From positions 1 through 64,000 of the forward strand of contig SVNC01000008.1 of assembly GCA_015067025.1 (NCBI GenBank): 64,000 nt of DNA. Direction: 5' to 3'. The number at the start of each line of letters is the position of its first letter. Positions within the stretch are counted from its first letter, which is position 1. The notes beneath the pieces are model-generated. The model was given only the letters and a program-made list of their open reading frames with translations. It searched no databases and was not told the origin of the DNA. This document shows, piece by piece, positions 60,401-64,000 of the stretch. Both the position numbers and the translations under genes were made by a program. The stretch comes from Oscillospiraceae bacterium. GTDB taxonomy: Bacteria > Bacillota > Clostridia > Oscillospirales > Ruminococcaceae.

Positions 60401-61396
60401 CTATACCGTAGACTTGTAAAAAATAATAGTAAACTTAACACCTTTATCTGTGTTTTCTGCTCTTATGATACCATCGTGCTCATTTACTATTTGCTTTGAT
60501 AGGGCAAGCCCTATGCCGTAGCCCTGATGATTTACGTTGTCGGTTTTATAATATCTTTCAAAAATATGAGGGAAATCCTTTTTCGATATTCTGTTACCGC
60601 CGCCCTCTACGGTTATCGTCACCGCAAGAGCGTTTTCTTCTGAGCTTATCACTATTTTACTGTCGCTGTTGCTGTGTTCTATACAGTTTTTGATTATATT
60701 CTGCAACGCCTCATTGCACCATCTGAAATCTGCAACAAGCTTTTCATTGCCTGCAACTGTCACAAGCTCTGTTTCTTTAAGCTCTGCCATAATGAGAAGC
60801 GGTTCTGTGGCACTTTTTATAAGTTCAACACACGCAAATTCCTTTTTCTCCATTGTTATAGCCTTTGCTTCGAAGGAGGATAGCTTTAAAAGCGTGTCAA
60901 TAAGCCATTCTGTTTTTAAAATAAGCATTGAAAGATCTCTTACGTATTTTTTTCTGTCGCTGTCAGAAAGCTCCTTTGTTCTCAGCATAGTCAGTATTAT
61001 AGACATAGAGGTGAGCGGAGTCTTTAACTGATGTGATATATCTGCAAGACTGTCCTTTAAAATTATCTTATCATTTTTAAGTTTATTGTTCTGCTCTCTT
61101 ATCTTTGTAGTCATCTTGCCGATTTCGGTTTTTAAGATGCTGATATCTCCCTCTTCATAGCTGTCAAAGGATATACTGTCATCGCCGCTTAAGATCTTAT
61201 CTATATCATCACAGAGCAAGCTCAGCTTATTACATCTTGCTTTAGCCGCAATAATCCCTGCTATAATGATAAGAAGTGATGAAACAGCGACAATAATACA
61301 GGCAGTTGGATTAATAAAAATGCAGATAACACAGGCTATAACAGAAATTAATATCTGTGCCGCAAGCTGAAAGCAAAGCTCCTTATTCCTGAGCAT
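60401..61396 (-). CDS. Sensor histidine kinase, intramembrane-sensing (BceS-like)
   Basis: 331 residues. Two membrane helices with almost no outside loop (about 10-28 and 33-52), the layout of intramembrane-sensing kinases that respond to antimicrobial peptides through an ABC transporter. The phospho-acceptor is in DISHQLKTPLTS, the ATP-binding N box in NIIKNCIEHS and the G box in GYGIGLALSKQI. The frame starts earlier (61429), inside the regulator gene, but ATG 61396 has GGGAG nine bases upstream and starts just after the regulator stop. Partner regulator is directly upstream. Confidence 0.87.
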   Translation of the reverse strand: MLRNKELCFQLAAQILISVIACVICIFINPTACIIVAVSSLLIIIAGIIAAKARCNKLSLLCDDIDKILSGDDSISFDSYEEGDISILKTEIGKMTTKIREQNNKLKNDKIILKDSLADISHQLKTPLTSMSIILTMLRTKELSDSDRKKYVRDLSMLILKTEWLIDTLLKLSSFEAKAITMEKKEFACVELIKSATEPLLIMAELKETELVTVAGNEKLVADFRWCNEALQNIIKNCIEHSNSDSKIVISSEENALAVTITVEGGGNRISKKDFPHIFERYYKTDNVNHQGYGIGLALSKQIVNEHDGIIRAENTDKGVKFTIIFYKSTV

Positions 61397-61397
61397 T

Positions 61398-62072
61398 TTA
61401 TTCATCTCCCATTCTGTAGCCGAGTCCACGGACGGTTACTATTATTTTCGGGTCTTTAGGGTCATCGCCTATCTTTTCTCTTACTCTTTTTATATAAACG
61501 GTGAGAGTGTTGTCGGTGATGAATTCTCCTCCTGTGGTCCATAATTCATCTATAAGCTGCTCTCTTGAAAAAAGCCTGCCCTTGTTAGAAATAAATATAA
61601 GCAGCAGTCTGTATTCAAGCGCTGATAGAAAAAGCTCCTCATTGCCCTTTGTTACACTGCCCTTTACAATATCCACCTTTATATCACCGTGGCAAAGCTC
61701 GTGAGTTTTGCCGCTATGCCTTTTAGTTACGGTTTTTATTCTTGCTACTAATTCACGGGGAGAAAAGGGCTTTTTGATATAATCATCCGCACCAAGCTCC
61801 AGTCCTGCGATAACGCTTGCTTCATCACCTGAGGCGGTGAGAAATATTATCGGCACGTCTGATTTTTCCCTGACCTTTGAGCAGACCGAAAAGCCGTTTC
61901 CGTCAGGAAGAGATATATCCAGCAGGATACAGTCAGGATCACAGCCTGATATAAGCTTTAATCCTTCTGTCTGCCCCTTTGCTCCGAATACGGTATAGCC
62001 CTCGGTCCTTAAATAGTCTGAAAGGCTGTCAAGGATATTTATATCGTCTTCTATTATAACTATTCTTTTCAC
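61398..62072 (-). CDS. OmpR-family response regulator
   Basis: 224 residues: receiver domain (VKRIVIIEDDINILDSLSDY, phospho-Asp in DCILLDISLPDG, Lys in KKPFSPRELVARI) and winged-helix DNA-binding domain (LSALEYRLLLIFISNKGRLF, RVREKIGDDPKDPKIIVTVR, ending GLGYRMGDE). GTG 62072 is chosen as start because GGTGGTGA precedes it and the product begins exactly at the receiver fold. Divergent from the ABC transporter genes; a palindrome at 62141-62156 lies in the promoter region between them. Confidence 0.9.
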   Translation of the reverse strand: MKRIVIIEDDINILDSLSDYLRTEGYTVFGAKGQTEGLKLISGCDPDCILLDISLPDGNGFSVCSKVREKSDVPIIFLTASGDEASVIAGLELGADDYIKKPFSPRELVARIKTVTKRHSGKTHELCHGDIKVDIVKGSVTKGNEELFLSALEYRLLLIFISNKGRLFSREQLIDELWTTGGEFITDNTLTVYIKRVREKIGDDPKDPKIIVTVRGLGYRMGDE

Positions 62073-62140
62073 AAAATCACCACCCGTTTCTATATTAAAT
62101 ATAGCACATTGAAATTCTGCGGTCAAGAAAATTTGCCTTT

Positions 62141-62156
62141 GTGACTAAAGAGTCAC
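62141..62156. promoter_or_regulatory. Candidate response-regulator operator
   Basis: GTGACT-AAAG-AGTCAC, a perfect inverted repeat about 50 bp upstream of the predicted ABC-operon start and between the divergent units. Confidence 0.5.
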
Positions 62157-62166
62157 CGAAAAGTCA

Positions 62167-62194
62167 TTGAAATGAAATAAAAATGTGTTACAAT
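62167..62194 (+). promoter_or_regulatory. Promoter of the ABC transporter operon
   Basis: TTGAAA (62167-62172), 16-bp spacer, TACAAT (62189-62194). Confidence 0.6.
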
Positions 62195-62223
62195 ATAATC
62201 AGAAAAAGAAAGGGGTACTTGTT

Positions 62224-62904
62224 ATGGAAATCCTTAAAATTGAAAATCTCACAAAAATATACGGTAGCGGAGAAAATGCCGTTACTGCAATTGACAACGT
62301 ATCATTTTCCGTTGATAAGGGACAGATGGTGGCGGTGATAGGTCCCAGTGGTTCGGGAAAATCTACACTGCTCCACGCTATCGGTGGAGTGGAAAAGCCT
62401 ACTTCAGGCAGTATACTTGTAAGCGGAGAAGACGTGTATAAGAAGAACGATAAAAATCTTGCGGTATTCCGTCGCCGTCAGGTAGGGCTTATATATCAGT
62501 TTTATAATCTTATCCCCGTTCTTACGGCTAAGGAGAATATCACTTTACCCGTCAGTATGGATGGCAGAAAGTCTGACGAAAAGAGACTTACCGAGCTTGC
62601 CGCTCTTACAGGAATTGAAGACAAACTGAACTGTCTTCCTTCTCAGCTTTCGGGCGGCCAGCAGCAGAGAGTTTCCGTATGCCGTGCACTTTATTCATCT
62701 CCTACGCTTCTGCTTGCCGATGAGCCAACGGGAAATCTTGACTCAAAGAACAGCAGAGAGATAGTTGCTTTACTTTGCAAAATGAATAAGGAATTAAAGC
62801 AGACGACTATTCTTATTACCCACGATGAGGATATTGCTCTGCAATGCGACAGGATAATTGCCTTAGAGGATGGCAGGATAGTTCGTGACGAGGTGATAAG
62901 ATGA
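62224..62904 (+). CDS. ABC transporter ATP-binding protein (BceA/MacB-like)
   Basis: 226 residues. Walker A GPSGSGKST, Q loop IYQFYNLIPVLTAKENI, signature LSGGQQQRVSVCRAL, Walker B LLLADEPTGNLDSKN and the H loop ILITHDEDIA. This is the ATPase class that partners FtsX permeases. ATG 62224 (MEILKIENLTKIYG) is used because AAAGGGG lies just before; the longer frame start has none. The next gene overlaps by ATGA. Together with the divergent kinase and regulator it makes a peptide-antibiotic sensing and resistance-type module. Confidence 0.93.
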   Translation: MEILKIENLTKIYGSGENAVTAIDNVSFSVDKGQMVAVIGPSGSGKSTLLHAIGGVEKPTSGSILVSGEDVYKKNDKNLAVFRRRQVGLIYQFYNLIPVLTAKENITLPVSMDGRKSDEKRLTELAALTGIEDKLNCLPSQLSGGQQQRVSVCRALYSSPTLLLADEPTGNLDSKNSREIVALLCKMNKELKQTTILITHDEDIALQCDRIIALEDGRIVRDEVIR

Positions 62905-64000
62905 GCTTTGCATCAAAAATGGCACTGAGATACATAAAGGCACAGAAAAAGCACAGTGTTTTTATAACCCTTAGTATAGTGTCGGCGCTTACCTTTGTGA
63001 CGGTTATCTTTACGCTTTTCTCATCCTTTTATTCTTCAATGCTCAGTGCTGTAAAAAGTCAGAATCCCTGGCATATGTCAATTTACGATATAACACAGGA
63101 GGAAGCTGAAAAGGTAGCATCAGGTGATATGATAAGCGAGTATGAGTATTTTCCGGGTATGAATGACGAATACAAGGGAACGCTTGAAGTTCGTTTTTCT
63201 TCTGACGTATACGATCCTGAAACCTATATAAGAGAGCGTCTGAAAGAGCACTGTGACGACAGACATTTTGATGTGGGAATAAACGACGATCTGCTGAACT
63301 ATGAGCTTATCGGCATACACGCAAAGGCAACGCTGGTGAAAATAATAGCAATTGTTTACGTCTTTGTTCTGTTTATCATTTTCTGTGCAAGATTTGTAAT
63401 TGATACCGCCTTTGAGATATCTTCAAAGGAAAGAGAGGTGCAGTTCGGAATATTAGCTTCTCTCGGTGCGTCAAAAAAGCAGATAACACGAATACTTATC
63501 TGGCAGGGTACTTTTCTCTCTGTTATAGGTATACCCTTAGGACTGCTGCTCGGTATCGGTGCGGGTTATCTTATATATTCCCTTACAGCATCAGCAGGAA
63601 TAATTCAGATACTTACAGGAGCAGAAAAGGGAGTCGAGGTATTCTCTGCATCGCCTTTATTTATAGTAATTGCCGCAGTAACGGGCTTTGTATGGGTGTT
63701 ACTTTCTGCTTACGGAACGGGTAAAAGATTTTCAAAAAGATCCCCTATCCAGTCAATTAAGCAAAGCGGAAAAAAGATCTTTAAGGTGAAAAAGTCTCTT
63801 TTCTTCGGTAAAATATTCGGCTTTTCGGGAGATCTTGCGTCAAAAAATATCCGCAGAGAAAAAAAGAGTTTTGCGGTAACTGCTCTTGCACTTTCTATCT
63901 CCTTTACCGTAGTATCGTTGTTCGGAAGTCATATTGAAAGCTATAGCAGACGTCTGGAGCTTATGAAGCAGGAGCTGATGTTATCTCAGAATATTTCGGA
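62901..64000 (+). CDS. FtsX-family ABC permease (partial, runs off the window)
   Basis: Open from ATG 62901 to the window end (at least 366 codons, no stop). Begins MSFASKMALRYIKAQKKHSV with a first membrane helix (about 20-42), an extracellular stretch of about 100 residues (about 45-145), then three helices carrying the FtsX segment EREVQFGILASLGASKKQIT. A second intracellular part starts GDLASKNIRREKKSFAVTAL. Layout fits BceB/VraG-type permeases. ATGA overlap with the ATPase gene indicates coupled translation. Confidence 0.88.
   Translation, partial: MSFASKMALRYIKAQKKHSVFITLSIVSALTFVTVIFTLFSSFYSSMLSAVKSQNPWHMSIYDITQEEAEKVASGDMISEYEYFPGMNDEYKGTLEVRFSSDVYDPETYIRERLKEHCDDRHFDVGINDDLLNYELIGIHAKATLVKIIAIVYVFVLFIIFCARFVIDTAFEISSKEREVQFGILASLGASKKQITRILIWQGTFLSVIGIPLGLLLGIGAGYLIYSLTASAGIIQILTGAEKGVEVFSASPLFIVIAAVTGFVWVLLSAYGTGKRFSKRSPIQSIKQSGKKIFKVKKSLFFGKIFGFSGDLASKNIRREKKSFAVTALALSISFTVVSLFGSHIESYSRRLELMKQELMLSQNIS

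Overview
The window is about 42% G+C by eye, with dense gene packing, near-perfect 17-bp-spaced sigma-A promoters and strong AAAGGA/GGAGG ribosome sites. The gene content (large single-chain PurL of the clostridial type, proofreading-dead Pol I, HPr-like proteins, BspA-type leucine-rich repeats, ECF-like sigma/anti-sigma pairs, GH26/GH2 glycosidases) points to a gut Firmicute of class Clostridia, most likely Oscillospiraceae (Ruminococcus or Eubacterium siraeum-like). This placement is inferred from the sequence alone.

Layout. 1-4.2 kb: metY with its putative LysR-type regulator, then a small cassette (four-helix-bundle protein, hypothetical protein, endonuclease/exonuclease/phosphatase fold protein). 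4.2-4.9 kb: hairpin-rich DNA, tRNA-Arg(CCG) and a 238-bp non-coding mobile element. 4.9-10 kb: aspartate-type aminotransferase and a glmS - FkbM methyltransferase - anchored protein operon. 10-16 kb: membrane/zinc-ribbon protein, two uncharacterised proteins, and a sigma factor paired with a membrane anti-sigma-like protein whose outside part is a long LRR domain. 16.5-20.9 kb: GH26 and GH2 glycosidases (mannan/galactoside side-chain use). 20.9-26 kb: ppk-polA-rimI operon. 26.4-30.4 kb: lipoprotein adaptor and double-FtsX permease with no ATPase. 30.4-34.1 kb: ttcA, cca, a phenylalanine-type pentapeptide protein and a glycosyltransferase-like protein. 34.1-41.7 kb: M23 cell-wall peptidase behind a WalR-like box array, two TIR-domain membrane proteins, a DUF1015 protein. 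41.7-52 kb: secreted LRR-FN3 protein, MntR-like repressor, HD hydrolase, second sigma/anti-sigma pair, HD-GYP receptor, 105-bp tandem repeats and a paralogue of the second anti-sigma ectodomain. 52-64 kb: purL, mtaB, two HPr-like proteins without the active histidine, DUF4234 protein, glnA, a second copy of the mobile element, and a BceRS/BceAB-like two-component/ABC module whose permease runs off the end.

The main discovery candidate is a pair of 238/240-bp non-coding elements (4563-4800 and 60127-60366). Each has imperfect 15-bp terminal inverted repeats and is flanked by a direct duplication of a whole, locus-specific hairpin (27 bp and about 31 bp). An internal 9-bp stem differs between copies at six base pairs, every change preserving pairing, around a nearly invariant 22-nt loop. 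This looks like a hairpin-targeting MITE with a conserved folded structure. Other strong observations are a shared LysR-type operator palindrome at both the lysR and metY control regions, an 11-bp-periodic WalR-box array before the M23 peptidase, tandem TIR receptors, and several families of intergenic modular palindromes.
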